64,000 nucleotides of DNA from Sporolactobacillus shoreicorticis (GCF_024125445.1 NZ_JAMXWM010000002.1:62001-126000); one strand, 5' to 3'; counted from the first letter of the stretch, positions 46,706-59,527 are shown. Notes: a model not told the origin generated them from the letters alone. Numbers and translations: made by a program.

Positions 46706-47686
46706 GTGAACGAGACAGTGAGAAGAGTAGGGATTGTCGGAATCGGCAATGTCGGAAAAGCGGCAGCTTCTGCCATTGTGCATGAAAATGTAGCGGATGA
46801 ACTGTATATTTCCGATATTGATTCCGAACGCGCGAAAGGTGAGGCGTGGGATTTTGCGGACAGCATTGAGTTGACACCGTCGTGCACGCGGGTTATTGAG
46901 GTACCGCTTGAAGGGCTGGCTGTATGCGATGTCGTTCTTGTCGCTGTAACGGAAAGAGCTCAGATTCCAAGCAGCTCCCGTCTGGAATTGCTCAAAGGTA
47001 CGGCAGCAATTACCTATGATATTGTACCGAAGCTGCGGAAAGCAGGATTTAAAGGAAAATATGTCATTGCGACTAATCCTTGCGATATCATCACCTATTT
47101 GTTTTACAAACTATCCGGACTTCCGAAAAATCACGTAATCGGCACCGGTACTGCATTGGACAGCATGCGCCTGCGCCGTCAATTGTCCAAGGTAATCGGC
47201 GATGTCGATCCGCGCAGTATCAGTGCCTTTATGGTCGGAGAACACGGAGACTCGCAAATTGCCGCATGGTCGCATGTGACCGTAGGCGGACAACCGCTTG
47301 ATCAGTATGAAGAAGACAACGTTGATGAATTCGGCAAAATTGACCGCGATCAAGTAGAAGATGCAGCTAGGCATTTTGGCTGGGAGATCCATAAACGCAA
47401 AGGGAATACACAATTTGGCATCGGCAATCAATTAGCCTTCTTTGCAAAATCGATCTTGAACGACGCACGCAGCGTCACGGCTGCATCCGTCATTCAGGAC
47501 GGCGAATATGGCCAGCATGACCTTGCGATTGGTGTTCCAATCATTCTAGGAAGAAATGGCGTTGAACAGATCATTAAATTCCGCCTGAGCGAAAAAGAAC
47601 AAAAAAGCTTTAATGCGTCGGCCGAACTGATCAAGAGTTATATTAAGAAGACGCTTGATGAGCATGAAGAACCGGCTGTAAACTGA
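46706..47686 (+). CDS. L-2-hydroxyisocaproate-type (L-lactate family) dehydrogenase
   Basis: A 326-residue NAD-dependent enzyme of the L-LDH/MDH superfamily. The Rossmann loop is VGIVGIGNVGKAAASAIV, the catalytic His is in MVGEHGDSQIAAWS and the substrate Arg in ALDSMRLRRQL. ATNPCDIITYLF replaces the usual NPVDI. The active-site loop AVTERAQIPSSSRLELL is unlike the GAPQKPGETR of true L-LDH and closer to L-HicDH, so branched 2-oxoacids are a likely substrate. The start is GTG at 46706 behind AAGGAGAGG. It is transcribed alone and followed by a terminator. Confidence 0.8.
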   Translation: MNETVRRVGIVGIGNVGKAAASAIVHENVADELYISDIDSERAKGEAWDFADSIELTPSCTRVIEVPLEGLAVCDVVLVAVTERAQIPSSSRLELLKGTAAITYDIVPKLRKAGFKGKYVIATNPCDIITYLFYKLSGLPKNHVIGTGTALDSMRLRRQLSKVIGDVDPRSISAFMVGEHGDSQIAAWSHVTVGGQPLDQYEEDNVDEFGKIDRDQVEDAARHFGWEIHKRKGNTQFGIGNQLAFFAKSILNDARSVTAASVIQDGEYGQHDLAIGVPIILGRNGVEQIIKFRLSEKEQKSFNASAELIKSYIKKTLDEHEEPAVN

Positions 47687-47697
47687 ACATAGATGAA

Positions 47698-47747
47698 GAA
47701 AAGCCTTCCGCCTGGAGTCATTCGCAGCTCCTGCGGGAGGCTTTTTG
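47698..47747 (+). terminator. Terminator of the L-HicDH-type gene
   Basis: AAAAGCCTTCCGC with CGGGAGGCTTTTT, plus an inner GGAG/CTCC, forms a long stem ending in a T run, 12 bases past the stop. Confidence 0.85.
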
Positions 47748-47761
47748 GTTTGAAATCAGCA

Positions 47762-47817
47762 AAACGCTTGATAAAAATTTCGAAACATTCGATAAATTAG
47801 CGGAAACGTTCGATAAA
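47762..47817 (+). repeat. 21-bp periodic repeat, three units (family 3)
   Basis: AAACGCTTGATAAA (47762), AAACATTCGATAAA (47783) and AAACGTTCGATAAA (47804) start exactly 21 bases apart. The same unit occurs singly at 59637-59650 and twice at 62425 and 62446, again 21 apart. Confidence 0.65.
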
Positions 47818-47832
47818 GCTAAGCCAATCCTC

Positions 47833-48396
47833 TCACAGGTGCACGCAATCAAAGAATTCATCATAGCTGTCAATGTAAAAATCTGCGCCCGTCTGGTGAT
47901 TTTGAAATAAGCAGGTTTTCTTTCCCAATTTTTTTGCCGGAATGATATCGAGCGTGCGGTCGCCGACAGCAAGATCAAAACCATGGTGTTCATCCAAATA
48001 AATATATGAGGCCGGGTCCGGTTTGCGCGGGAAGCCGTTATCTCTTGTTACGAACTCGCTGAAATAGGTATCTAATCGATAGTGCTTTAAAATTGGAATG
48101 AGTGAATCATGGCTTTTATGCGTCATGATAACGTTTTTATTGGCAGCAGCAAGAACTTTTTCAATAAATGGAAAAGGCTTAAATGCATCCGCGGGACATG
48201 TTCTGACCAGTTGATGATAGCGGCGAATCTGTTCGTGGTTGACTTGAAACGTTGCAAGGGCAGTGCTTTCCGATATTTTTAACTGTCTGTAAATGTCCTG
48301 TTCACTAAACTTATTGCCGATCACTTGTTTTAATAGTTGCGTGTACACCGGGTACGTATCACAGATCGTCCCATCAAAGTCCCAGAGAATGTTCAC
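47833..48396 (-). CDS. HAD-superfamily hydrolase (phosphoglycolate phosphatase-like)
   Basis: A 187-residue HAD protein. Motif I is ILWDFDGTICDT, motif II is MTHKSHDS, the Lys is in FPRKPDPASYIYL and motif III is VGDRTLDI. A small helical cap lies between motifs I and II. It dephosphorylates a small phosphoester, identity unknown. The start is GTG 48396 with GAGGACG upstream. A longer ATG-started frame from 48429 would include that ribosome site and was rejected. Confidence 0.8.
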   Translation of the reverse strand: MNILWDFDGTICDTYPVYTQLLKQVIGNKFSEQDIYRQLKISESTALATFQVNHEQIRRYHQLVRTCPADAFKPFPFIEKVLAAANKNVIMTHKSHDSLIPILKHYRLDTYFSEFVTRDNGFPRKPDPASYIYLDEHHGFDLAVGDRTLDIIPAKKLGKKTCLFQNHQTGADFYIDSYDEFFDCVHL

Positions 48397-48749
48397 ATCG
48401 CTCACGTCCTCGCTAAGTATAATCTTCAAGCATCTCTAGGCTAACATAATCATGAAAACATAACCACATAGAGCAATCTTTATGAATAATTAGTTTTAAT
48501 TGCATCAATGGTCAATTTCATACGGTAAAGGGCGAAAACATTTACTGCTTCGACTTTATCGCAAACCATATTTGAGGTAAGATGTTATAAGTAGCGGTTT
48601 TGCAAGTTTTAGACGAATCTCCTGCGTTAATTAAAAAAAGAAAAAGGGTGCCTGTATTCGTGTCATTTAATCAGCACGATCGGGTGATTATGCATACAGA
48701 AAACGTGATGAAGTTACGGATTCAACCGACGAGAAAGGAATGGACAAGG

Positions 48750-49046
48750 TTGCAAATTGATAAATTAAGAGGCAAAGCGCTTGACCAGCTGTTTGACGCC
48801 ATCTTGACATTGAAAGATCGCGAGGAATGCTATCGTTTTTTTGACGATCTGTGCACTATGGGCGAAGTTCAATCTTTATCGCAGCGGCTTCAAGTGGCGA
48901 GAATGCTGATGGAGGGGCAGACCTATCATCAGATTGAAAAAGAGACCGGTGCCAGCACGGCGACTATTTCTCGTGTGAAACGCTGCATTAATTTTGGTAC
49001 GGACGGCTATAAGATGACGCTTGATCGACTGGAAAAAGAAAATTAA
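48750..49046 (+). CDS. yerC: TrpR-like protein YerC
   Basis: A 98-residue protein with the TrpR-type helix-turn-helix GQTYHQIEKETGASTATISR followed by VKRCINFGTDGYKMTLDRLE, and the family opening LQIDKLRGKALDQLFDAIL. TTG 48750 was chosen because it matches the usual YerC start and AAAGGA lies about 10 bases before it; the frame is open back to 48600 but looks non-coding there. In B. subtilis yerC lies just upstream of pcrB-pcrA. Here pcrA follows directly. The regulatory target is unknown. Confidence 0.85.
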   Translation: MQIDKLRGKALDQLFDAILTLKDREECYRFFDDLCTMGEVQSLSQRLQVARMLMEGQTYHQIEKETGASTATISRVKRCINFGTDGYKMTLDRLEKEN

Positions 49047-49198
49047 AGCGAGTTGCTTCGTTTTTTACGTTGAAGAAACGATGTATTGAGGCGGCGATGT
49101 TCTGGGAAAATGAGTCATTCAGAATACGCCGACTTTGCATTTTGAGCATTTTTTACATAAATGGCTGATATGGATTCTATTTTTAGGAAGTGATCTGA

Positions 49199-51424
49199 AT
49201 GGAACGACTTTCACAGGAATTACTGGAAGGACTTAATCCGGAACAATTAAAAGCAGTGAAGCACCACGAGGGGCCGCTGTTAATCATGGCCGGAGCAGGA
49301 AGCGGAAAGACACGTGTACTGACGCATCGCATGGCTTATTTGATGATTGAACGGGATATTGCACCATGGAATATTCTGGCCATCACGTTTACCAATAAGG
49401 CAGCTAAGGAAATGAAGGAGCGGCTGGCAAAATTGGCAGGACCGCTTGTTGAGGATACATGGGTGTCGACCTTTCACTCAATGTGCGTGCGGATTCTGCG
49501 CCGAGACATTGATCGCATGGGGCTCAGTCGCAACTTTACCATTTTGGACAGCACCGATCAGTTGTCGGTTGTTAAGCAGATTCTCAAAGAAAAGAACTTC
49601 GATCCGAAGAAGTTCACACCGCGCAGTGTTTTAGGCGTGATCAGCTCCGCTAAAAACGAACTGAAAACAGCTGCCGATTTCGCAAAAACGGTGCAGGGAC
49701 CTTTTGAAGAGGTGGCCCGCGATGTTTACCAAGATTATGAGAAAAAACTGCTGCAGAATCAGTCGCTCGACTTTGACGACTTGATTATGACAACGGTCCA
49801 TCTGTTTCAGCGTGTGCCGGAAGTGCTGGTATTCTATCAGAAGAAGTTTCAATATATTCATGTCGATGAATATCAGGATACGAACCGGTCGCAGTACTTG
49901 CTTGTCCATATGCTTGCCGACCGGTTTAAAAATCTGTGTGTCGTCGGCGACTCCGACCAATCGATCTATGGCTGGCGCGGCGCAGACATTCACAACATAC
50001 TTTCATTCGAGGAAGATTATCCGAACGCGCAAGTGATCAAACTGGAGCAAAACTACCGATCGACGAAGAAGATTCTTGACGCGGCGAACCATGTCATTCA
50101 GAACAATCATGATCGCAAGCCGAAAAATCTGTGGACGGAAAATGCGGACGGCAAGGAAATAGCCTATTACCGAGCACCGACCGAACGCGAGGAAGGCTAC
50201 TATGTTGCGGGGAAGATGCGTGAGCTGTTCAATAACGGCTTTAAGTACTCGGAATTAGCCGTGCTGTACCGAACGAATGCTCAATCCCGTGTGATCGAAG
50301 AGACGCTTGTCAAATCGAATATTCCCTATCGAATGGTCGGTAGTATCAAATTCTACGACCGCAAGGAAATCAAGGATGTGCTCGCCTATTTGCGCCTGAT
50401 TGCCAATCCTGAAGATGAGATCAGCCTGGCGCGTGTGATTAATGAACCGAAGCGCGGTATCGGTGCATCCTCTATGGATAAGCTGGCCGACTACGCAATT
50501 GCGGCGAATCTATCATTAATGCAGGCAATTGACGATGTCGAACAGACTGGTATTGCGGCACGCACTGCGGGCAAAATGAAAGCCTTCGCTGAAATGATTC
50601 TCAACTGGTCGAAAATGCAGGAATTCTTATCTGTAACCGAGCTTGTTGAAGAGGTTCTGGATAAGTCCGGTTATCGTGAAGCGCTCAAAGCTGAACGTAC
50701 AATTGAAGCACAGAGCCGTTTGGAAAACCTGGAAGAATTTCTGTCGGTAACAAAGGAATTCGAAAGCGGAAATGATGATAAATCACTGATTAATTTTCTG
50801 ACCGAGCTGGCGCTTGACGCTGATATCGACCAACAGGACGATCAGGTATCACAAGACGCGGTGACGCTGATGACACTTCACTCTGCTAAAGGACTGGAAT
50901 TTCCTGTTGTTTTCCTTGTCGGCATGGAAGAGGGCATTTTTCCGCATTTGCGTGCTTTAGATGACGGTGATGAGATGGAAGAGGAACGCCGGCTTGCCTA
51001 TGTCGGCATCACCCGTGCCAAGCAACAGCTTTTTCTGACGAGTGCGCAAGTGCGCATGCTGTTCGGCAAAACGATTGCCAATCCCGCATCGCGTTTTATT
51101 AAGGAGATTCCGCAGGAATTGATCGCGCAGGAGGATTCGGAAGAGGAACAGATCTCCGGCCGATTTTCAGCGAAATCCGCCTCTCCCTTTGAAAAACGAT
51201 TTGCTCCGGCCTACACGAAGCCGAAGCCTGTTTTGCAGAGGAACAATCATAATAATGAAGAATGGCGTGCAGGCGATAAAGTGGCACATAAAAAGTGGGG
51301 ACAGGGTACGATTGTCGCCGCCCGAGGAACGGGCGACAGCGCCGAATTGGATATTGTATTTCCCAGCCCGATCGGCTTGAAACGGCTTCTCGGAGCATTT
51401 GCCCCGATTGAGAAAGTTGAATGA
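49199..51424 (+). CDS. pcrA: ATP-dependent DNA helicase PcrA
   Basis: A 741-residue superfamily 1 helicase, full length. Walker A is [14 protein letters not shown], then [13 protein letters not shown], Walker [56 protein letters not shown] and [13 protein letters not shown]. It moves 3' to 5' and acts in repair, rolling-circle replication and removal of RecA or stalled polymerase. The C-terminus keeps the Tudor-like domain ([20 protein letters not shown]). It has a weak ribosome site before ATG 49199. Confidence 0.97.
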   Translation: MERLSQELLEGLNPEQLKAVKHHEGPLLIMAGAGSGKTRVLTHRMAYLMIERDIAPWNILAITFTNKAAKEMKERLAKLAGPLVEDTWVSTFHSMCVRILRRDIDRMGLSRNFTILDSTDQLSVVKQILKEKNFDPKKFTPRSVLGVISSAKNELKTAADFAKTVQGPFEEVARDVYQDYEKKLLQNQSLDFDDLIMTTVHLFQRVPEVLVFYQKKFQYIHVDEYQDTNRSQYLLVHMLADRFKNLCVVGDSDQSIYGWRGADIHNILSFEEDYPNAQVIKLEQNYRSTKKILDAANHVIQNNHDRKPKNLWTENADGKEIAYYRAPTEREEGYYVAGKMRELFNNGFKYSELAVLYRTNAQSRVIEETLVKSNIPYRMVGSIKFYDRKEIKDVLAYLRLIANPEDEISLARVINEPKRGIGASSMDKLADYAIAANLSLMQAIDDVEQTGIAARTAGKMKAFAEMILNWSKMQEFLSVTELVEEVLDKSGYREALKAERTIEAQSRLENLEEFLSVTKEFESGNDDKSLINFLTELALDADIDQQDDQVSQDAVTLMTLHSAKGLEFPVVFLVGMEEGIFPHLRALDDGDEMEEERRLAYVGITRAKQQLFLTSAQVRMLFGKTIANPASRFIKEIPQELIAQEDSEEEQISGRFSAKSASPFEKRFAPAYTKPKPVLQRNNHNNEEWRAGDKVAHKKWGQGTIVAARGTGDSAELDIVFPSPIGLKRLLGAFAPIEKVE

Positions 51425-51466
51425 GGCCATACTAGTGAAGCTGTGTCTTTTTATTGGCGATAACGA

Positions 51467-53642
<2,176 letters not shown>

Positions 53643-53654
53643 GGGATGCTCCAA

Positions 53655-54902
53655 ATGAAATGGAAAAAAACGGCGGCGGCTTGTTCCGTCCTACTTGGCC
53701 TCCAGCTGGTACTTTCAGGGTGCTGGTTTAACAATTCAAACAACAGCACGGTTAAAAATAGCAACGGAAAGACTGAAAATGCAAGCCTGATCCCGAGCGC
53801 GAATGATTCGGATTATCAAATGCTGCGCCCGAAATCCGACAGTACAACGCGCGGTTATATTCAATATGGACCGAAAAACCGAGTGGATATGGATCAGATG
53901 GAGACCGGTTTGATGGACTTGTCCAAAGATGTGTTCAGCCCAAATGATTATGTCTTTCAAATGGGACAATATATGAAAAACACGGATATTAACAGTATAC
54001 TCTATCGAAAAGGGTCGGAGCCGCAGCGTGCTGCGAATAAAAGCCTGCCAAAAGATCAGCAGAAAACCGTCATTCCCGGCATCAACCCGGCGCTTGGAAA
54101 AGGGAAAAATATTGTTGAACAGTCGAAAAACAGTCCGAAGTATATCAATTATGTACTTGAGCAGGACTACATGAAGAGAAATAGCAAAGGGCAATATAAG
54201 ATTGCCGGCATGTCCGTTGCTGTTTCACTGAATTCAGTCTATGCGGACAATATCAACTATAACGGCAAGATCTATCCAATCTCTGAAAAATTGAATCGTG
54301 CAAAGGTTGAAGGCTGGGCCAAGGCACATGCCCAGCAAATCGTTCAGCGAATACGAGACATCGGAAAGGACAATAAAGATTCAAGCGATAAGACCTATGA
54401 AGATCTGCAAAAAATCCCGATTTTTTTAACGCTTTACGTTACTGCGGAACCGGAATCCTATGTTCCGGGCGACTTTGTCGCTAAGACGGAAATTTCCGCT
54501 GGATCCAGTTCAATCAGCAAATGGACTAGTGTAAATGAACACCATGTTCTGTTTCCTTCCGACAATGCTACCAACAGCTATAAAGGTGATCTGGATAAGT
54601 TTAATCAAATCAAGAATGATGTACAGAAATACTATCCAAACTATGTCGGGGTTATCGGTAAAGCATTCTATCGAAATAAAGAACTTAGTGATTTGACTTT
54701 AAACATAAACTTTAATAAATTTGTTGACGAGTCGGAAATGATCGGCTTTACGAACTATGTGACCTCGCTCGTGGAAAAACGGTTACCATTTGAGCGAAGC
54801 ATCCCGATTCACATTTACATTTCAACAAATGATATACCTGAGGCACTTATTGAACGGACGGAATCAATGGACCAGCCCTATGTTCATATTTTCCAGCATT
54901 AA
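53655..54902 (+). CDS. camS: CamS-family lipoprotein (YerH type)
   Basis: A 415-residue lipoprotein with signal WKKTAAACSVLLGLQLVLSG and the lipobox Cys after LSG. The body has CamS features (YINYVLEQDYMKRNSKGQYK, PIFLTLYVTAEPES). In enterococci and staphylococci the processed signal peptide is a sex-pheromone source, and the protein's own role is not settled. It follows ligA as in B. subtilis. ATG 53646 is an alternative start, with 53655 preferred for its GGGGATG spacing. Confidence 0.88.
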   Translation: MKWKKTAAACSVLLGLQLVLSGCWFNNSNNSTVKNSNGKTENASLIPSANDSDYQMLRPKSDSTTRGYIQYGPKNRVDMDQMETGLMDLSKDVFSPNDYVFQMGQYMKNTDINSILYRKGSEPQRAANKSLPKDQQKTVIPGINPALGKGKNIVEQSKNSPKYINYVLEQDYMKRNSKGQYKIAGMSVAVSLNSVYADNINYNGKIYPISEKLNRAKVEGWAKAHAQQIVQRIRDIGKDNKDSSDKTYEDLQKIPIFLTLYVTAEPESYVPGDFVAKTEISAGSSSISKWTSVNEHHVLFPSDNATNSYKGDLDKFNQIKNDVQKYYPNYVGVIGKAFYRNKELSDLTLNINFNKFVDESEMIGFTNYVTSLVEKRLPFERSIPIHIYISTNDIPEALIERTESMDQPYVHIFQH

Positions 54903-54924
54903 ATAATTACGGTATGCGATCATG

Positions 54925-54959
54925 AAGTGAAACTGCTCCGCGGCGGTTTCACTTTTTTT
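54925..54959 (+). terminator. Terminator after camS
   Basis: AAGTGAAAC pairs perfectly with GTTTCACTT around a GC-rich loop and is followed by TTTTT, 22 bases past the camS stop. It closes the pcrA-ligA-camS unit. Confidence 0.88.
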
Positions 54960-55070
54960 GCAAAAAATTAAAAATTAGTATATAAAGTTTAAAATAATAT
55001 GGAAAATACCTTTAATACAATGTATATTAACTAATATGATGATAAAAATTAATATAATAAAGGAGATGAG

Positions 55071-55535
55071 GTGTTGGATAAGCTTGATTTAAAGATACTG
55101 CGCATATTAATGACACAGGGACGGGCGACTTGGTCCGATCTGGCCGGAGAAGTTGATCTGTCGTCTCCGGCAGTAGCAGAACGTGTCCGCCGATTGGAGG
55201 AAAGAGGAGTGATCAAGGCGTACGAGGCGATGATTGACCCGGAGCTTGTAGGCAATACGTGCACGGCCTTTGTCGCAGTTACTCTTGAAAAAACCGAGCA
55301 GCGTGCGGCATTCCTTGAATTGATCCATGAACTGGTCGAAGTTCAGGAATGTCATCATATTGCAGGGGACTACGATTATTTGCTTAAAGTACGCGCCCGT
55401 GATACCAAAGATCTGGACCGTGTCATCAGCAGTGAGTTGAAGAAGCTTCCGGGCGTGAAAACACGGACGACCATCGTCATGAATTCACTCAAAGAAACGG
55501 CGCGGCTCCCGATTCACGCCGAACGTTTTTCATGA
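55071..55535 (+). CDS. Lrp/AsnC-family regulator
   Basis: A 154-residue protein. The N-terminal helix-turn-helix is DLKILRILMTQGRATWSDLA with VDLSSPAVAERVRRLEERG, and the C-terminal RAM domain includes GDYDYLLKVRARD. The family senses amino acids. It is followed after a 10-base gap by a LysE-type exporter, so it probably controls amino-acid export. The start is GTG 55071 behind AAAGGAGATGAG. The upstream 100 bases are strikingly AT-rich with several TATAAT-like elements. The pair is an insertion between camS and gatC. Confidence 0.88.
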   Translation: MLDKLDLKILRILMTQGRATWSDLAGEVDLSSPAVAERVRRLEERGVIKAYEAMIDPELVGNTCTAFVAVTLEKTEQRAAFLELIHELVEVQECHHIAGDYDYLLKVRARDTKDLDRVISSELKKLPGVKTRTTIVMNSLKETARLPIHAERFS

Positions 55536-55545
55536 GGTGCCGTTT

Positions 55546-56169
55546 ATGGATTCATCCATTCTTTTTAAAGGAATTCTATTAGGCTTCGCCATTGCCGCGC
55601 CGGTCGGTCCGATTGGTGTCCTCTGTATTCGCCGAACACTGGCTTTTGGCAGACTTCATGGTTTGCTGTCCGGAATTGGCGCGGCTAGCGCAGATGCTAT
55701 TTATGGTGCAATCGCCGCCTTCGGGCTGACGGTTATCTCTCACTTTTTGCTTGATCAGCAGATTTGGCTGCACGCACTCGGCGGCAGTTTTCTCTGTTTT
55801 CTCGGCGTGCAGACATGGCGTGCAAAAGTTGCGGATAAACCGGCAAACCTCGCAGGAAGCAGGCAGCTTTTCAGTGCCTACACAACAACATTGGTATTGA
55901 CGCTAACCAATCCAATGACGATTCTCTCGTTCATCAGCATTTTTGCGGGCATTGGAATTACTTCCAGCGAGGTACGATCATCCCTTTTCTTAGTTTTCGG
56001 CGTTTTTTGCGGTTCTGCCGCTTGGTGGCTGCTTCTCAGCGTATGTGTCGGTCATTTTCGGGAAAAGATGAACAAAAAGATGCTGGTCTGGGTGAATCGC
56101 TTATCTGCCGGCATCATTTTCAGTTTTGGAATGGTTTCGCTGTGGCAGGTCATAGGAAATTTACTTTAA
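55546..56169 (+). CDS. LysE-family amino acid exporter
   Basis: A 207-residue membrane protein with about six hydrophobic segments. The opening GFAIAAPVGPIGVLCIRRTL is the LysE pattern, with LVLTLTNPMTILSFISIF in the fourth segment. It probably exports a basic or other amino acid under the Lrp-type gene that precedes it. ATG 55546 was chosen with GAGGTG seven bases upstream. Confidence 0.87.
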   Translation: MDSSILFKGILLGFAIAAPVGPIGVLCIRRTLAFGRLHGLLSGIGAASADAIYGAIAAFGLTVISHFLLDQQIWLHALGGSFLCFLGVQTWRAKVADKPANLAGSRQLFSAYTTTLVLTLTNPMTILSFISIFAGIGITSSEVRSSLFLVFGVFCGSAAWWLLLSVCVGHFREKMNKKMLVWVNRLSAGIIFSFGMVSLWQVIGNLL

Positions 56170-56208
56170 GGAAACCTGCATCGAATCATATTGTTTCAGG
56201 TCCGATTA

Positions 56209-56238
56209 TTGCATAGTGTCAATGGTATTTGATATGAT
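56209..56238 (+). promoter_or_regulatory. Sigma-A promoter of gatCAB
   Basis: TTGCAT (56209-56214), an 18-base spacer and TATGAT (56233-56238), giving a leader of about 55 bases before gatC. Confidence 0.65.
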
Positions 56239-56300
56239 TAGAACAGTGTTGGAACTTGCCAAGAGGTGGCAAATGAAGCCGATTGGCGGAGGTGAAAAAG

Positions 56301-56597
56301 ATGAGCAGAATTAACGAAGAACAGGTTAAGTACGTTGCGGATTTGGCACGACTTTCGTTTACCGATGAAGAAATTAAGACCTTCACAACACAGCTCGACG
56401 ATATTATCGGTTTTGCCGAACAGCTGAACGCGCTCGATACGGAAGGCATCGAACCGACGACGCATGTGCTTGATATGTACAATGTGATGCGTGACGATGT
56501 TGTTGAGCCCTCGCTGCCACGCGAAGAAGCGCTCAAGAACGCGCCGCTGCAGGAAGAAGGACAAGTGAAAGTGCCGCTGATTATGGAAGCGGATTGA
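56301..56597 (+). CDS. gatC: Asp/Glu-tRNA amidotransferase subunit C
   Basis: A 98-residue protein: [20 protein letters not shown] and [20 protein letters not shown], ending with the AP-rich tail [19 protein letters not shown]. GatC wraps around GatA and stabilises the complex that amidates misacylated Glu-tRNA(Gln) and Asp-tRNA(Asn). ATG 56301 sits 7 bases after GGAGGTG; the frame is open to 56283 but that would include the ribosome site. Confidence 0.95.
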   Translation: MSRINEEQVKYVADLARLSFTDEEIKTFTTQLDDIIGFAEQLNALDTEGIEPTTHVLDMYNVMRDDVVEPSLPREEALKNAPLQEEGQVKVPLIMEAD

Positions 56598-56620
56598 CCG
56601 AATAGAAGGAGGATGAAGTG

Positions 56621-58081
56621 ATGCCACTTTTTGAAGAAGGCCTCGTGTCTTTGTCTCAAAAGTTACATAACAAGGAAATTAAGGCATCCGATCTTGTCGA
56701 TGAAGCGTTCGCACGTATTCATGAAGTCGATGGGGACGTGAAGGCGTTTCTGACCTTGAATGAAGAAGCAGCTCGCAGTGAAGCTAAAGCGCTTGACGAG
56801 AACGGTACGGCAGAAGAAGCGATTCTTTCCGGAATGCCGATTGGCATTAAAGATAATATGGTGACAAAAGGGTTGAAAACAACCTGTGCCAGCCACATTC
56901 TTGAAAACTATGATCCGCTCTATGATGCTACTGTAGTGGACAAGGTCAAGACGCAAAAGGCGATTACGATCGGAAAATTAAACATGGACGAGTTCGCGAT
57001 GGGATCGTCAACAGAAACGTCATCGTTCGCAATTACGAAAAATCCGTGGGATCTGGAACGCGTTCCCGGCGGTTCCAGCGGCGGTTCGGCAGCGGCAGTT
57101 GCTGCGGGCGAAGTGCTGTTCGCGCTCGGGACAGACACCGGCGGTTCCATCCGTCAGCCGTCCGCATTCTGTGGTGTGGTCGGCATGAAACCGACCTATG
57201 GCCGCGTGTCGCGTTATGGTCTGGTGGCGTTTGCTTCGTCACTGGATCAGGCTGGACCGATCACGCGTACGGTTGAAGACAATGCCTATCTGCTTGAAGC
57301 CATCGCAGGTCTTGATCGCCATGATTCAACCAGTGCGGATGTACCGGTTCCGCACTATGCCGCTGAGCTGACCGGCGACATTGAAGGTCTGCGTGTTGCC
57401 GTACCAAAGGAATATCTGGGCGCCGGCATTGACGAATCGGTTAAAGGGAAGATTCGTACGGCGATCAAACAGCTTGAATCACTTGGGGCGATTGTTGACG
57501 AAGTGTCCCTGCCACATTCGAAGTATGCCGTTCCTGCTTACTACATTATCGCTTCCTCCGAAGCATCGGCGAACCTCGCCCGTTTTGACGGCGTGCGCTA
57601 CGGTGTGCGCGCGGAAACAAACGATCTGATTGAGATGTACAAGAAGTCAAGAAGTGAAGGTTTCGGCGACGAAGTCAAACGCCGGATCATGCTTGGTACC
57701 TTCGCGCTCAGTTCAGGCTACTACGATGCTTACTACAAGAAAGCGCAGCAAGTTCGTACACTGATCAAGCAGGATTTTGAAAAAGTGTTCCAAAATCATG
57801 ACCTCATTGTCGGACCGACGACACCGACACCTGCGTTTAAGATCGGTGAAAATATTGATGATCCATTAACGATGTACGCAAACGACCTTTTGACAATCCC
57901 GGTTAACCTTGCTGGTATTCCGGCAATCAGCCTGCCGTGCGGTCTTGCTGGCGGACTCCCGGTCGGCCTGCAGATGATCGGCCGACCGTTCGGCGAAGAG
58001 ACACTGTACCGCGCCGCGCATGCCTATGAGCAGACAGCCGGATTTACATTAACGCCTGCCAAAGGGGCGATGAATCAATGA
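56621..58081 (+). CDS. gatA: Asp/Glu-tRNA amidotransferase subunit A
   Basis: A 486-residue amidase-signature enzyme. The catalytic triad is Lys in GMPIGIKDN (about residue 79), cis-Ser in [13 protein letters not shown] and nucleophile Ser just after it, preceded by [15 protein letters not shown]. It releases ammonia from glutamine for GatB. ATG 56621 follows AGGAGGATGAAG. An adjacent GTG at 56618 is possible. It overlaps gatB by 4 bases. Confidence 0.96.
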   Translation: MPLFEEGLVSLSQKLHNKEIKASDLVDEAFARIHEVDGDVKAFLTLNEEAARSEAKALDENGTAEEAILSGMPIGIKDNMVTKGLKTTCASHILENYDPLYDATVVDKVKTQKAITIGKLNMDEFAMGSSTETSSFAITKNPWDLERVPGGSSGGSAAAVAAGEVLFALGTDTGGSIRQPSAFCGVVGMKPTYGRVSRYGLVAFASSLDQAGPITRTVEDNAYLLEAIAGLDRHDSTSADVPVPHYAAELTGDIEGLRVAVPKEYLGAGIDESVKGKIRTAIKQLESLGAIVDEVSLPHSKYAVPAYYIIASSEASANLARFDGVRYGVRAETNDLIEMYKKSRSEGFGDEVKRRIMLGTFALSSGYYDAYYKKAQQVRTLIKQDFEKVFQNHDLIVGPTTPTPAFKIGENIDDPLTMYANDLLTIPVNLAGIPAISLPCGLAGGLPVGLQMIGRPFGEETLYRAAHAYEQTAGFTLTPAKGAMNQ

Positions 58082-59514
58082 GTAATTTTGAAACCGTCAT
58101 CGGACTTGAAGTCCATGTCGAACTGAAAACGAAAACGAAAGCGTTCTGCGGCTGCGCCAACCAATTCGGCGCCGAACCGAACACCAATACGTGTCCGATT
58201 TGTCTTGGACATCCGGGCGTGCTGCCGATTTTGAATCGTGAGGCAGTAGATTACGCAATCAAGGCCGCACTGGCACTGAATTGCGAGATCTCCCGAGAGA
58301 CGAAATTCGACCGTAAAAACTATTTTTATCCGGACAATCCGAAAGCGTACCAGATTTCTCAGTTTGACCAGCCGATCGGACGCAATGGCTACATCGAAAT
58401 TGAAGTCGATGGCGAAAAGAAGCGAATCGGTGTGCACCGCCTTCACCTCGAGGAAGATGCCGGCAAGCTGAGTCACCTTGAAGACGGTTCCGGCTCTCTC
58501 GTCGACTTTAACCGTGTCGGCACGCCGCTGATTGAAATTGTATCCGAAGCAGATATGCGCGACCCTAAAGAAGCCTATGCTTATTTAGAAAAGTTAAAAG
58601 CGATCATGCAGTATATTGATGTTTCCGACGTTAAGATGGAGGAAGGATCGCTTCGCTGTGACGCCAACATCTCGATTCGTCCATACGGACAAAAAGAATT
58701 CGGTACAAAGACTGAATTGAAGAACCTCAATTCGTTCACTTTTGTTGAAAAAGGTCTCGCCTACGAAGAAATGCGTCAGGAACGCGTACTGCTTTCCGGC
58801 GGCGAAGTTGTTCAGGAAACGCGTCGTTATAATGATGCGACGAAGACGACAACGGTTATGCGTGGAAAAGAAGGCTCCGATGACTATCGCTACTTCCCGG
58901 AACCGGACATTATCAAACTGAAAATCGATCAGAAATGGATTGACCGCATCAAGGCTGAGATTCCAGAATTGCCGGATGCGCGCCAGAAGCGCTACGTCGA
59001 AAAACTTGGTCTTCCGGAGTATGATGCAATGGTGCTCACGCAGACGAAGACGATGTCCGACTTCTTCCAAGCTGCGGTTGCTGAAGGCGCCGACGCCAAG
59101 CTTGTTTCCAACTGGCTGATGGGCGAAGTATCCGCGTATCTCAACAGCAATTACAAGACTATTGACCAAGTTCCAATGACAGCGCAGGGCCTGGCCAAGC
59201 TTATCCAATTGATTGAAAAAGGCACGATTTCCAGCAAGATCGCCAAAAAGGTCTTCAAGGAACTGATTGAAAAAGGCGGCGATCCGGAAGAGATCGTTAA
59301 AGCCAAGGGGCTCGTTCAGATCTCTGATGAAGGCGCACTGCGCGACATGTTGACGCCAATCCTTGAGGCCAACAAGCAATCGATGATTGACTATAAGAAT
59401 GGCAAGGATCGCGCACTCGGCTTCCTCGTCGGCCAAGTCATGAAACAAACCCATGGCAAAGCAAACCCGAAAATGGTCAATAAAATTATTATTGATGAAA
59501 TTAACAAACTGTAA
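58078..59514 (+). CDS. gatB: Asp/Glu-tRNA amidotransferase subunit B
   Basis: A 478-residue GatB. The signature is [20 protein letters not shown] with [18 protein letters not shown]. Zinc-binding Cys residues occur in FCGCANQFG and NTCPICLG near the N-terminus, and the tRNA-binding YqeY-like tail ends [20 protein letters not shown] and onward. It phosphorylates and amidates the misacylated tRNA. It is coupled to gatA (ATGA) and followed by a strong terminator. Confidence 0.96.
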   Translation: MSNFETVIGLEVHVELKTKTKAFCGCANQFGAEPNTNTCPICLGHPGVLPILNREAVDYAIKAALALNCEISRETKFDRKNYFYPDNPKAYQISQFDQPIGRNGYIEIEVDGEKKRIGVHRLHLEEDAGKLSHLEDGSGSLVDFNRVGTPLIEIVSEADMRDPKEAYAYLEKLKAIMQYIDVSDVKMEEGSLRCDANISIRPYGQKEFGTKTELKNLNSFTFVEKGLAYEEMRQERVLLSGGEVVQETRRYNDATKTTTVMRGKEGSDDYRYFPEPDIIKLKIDQKWIDRIKAEIPELPDARQKRYVEKLGLPEYDAMVLTQTKTMSDFFQAAVAEGADAKLVSNWLMGEVSAYLNSNYKTIDQVPMTAQGLAKLIQLIEKGTISSKIAKKVFKELIEKGGDPEEIVKAKGLVQISDEGALRDMLTPILEANKQSMIDYKNGKDRALGFLVGQVMKQTHGKANPKMVNKIIIDEINKL

Positions 59515-59527
59515 AAAAGTGACGAAG

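Noticed and set aside
58594-59454. 286-residue minus-strand frame inside gatB
   Set aside because: Despite its length it is antisense to gatB, with a composition typical of complementary-strand reading and no start signals.
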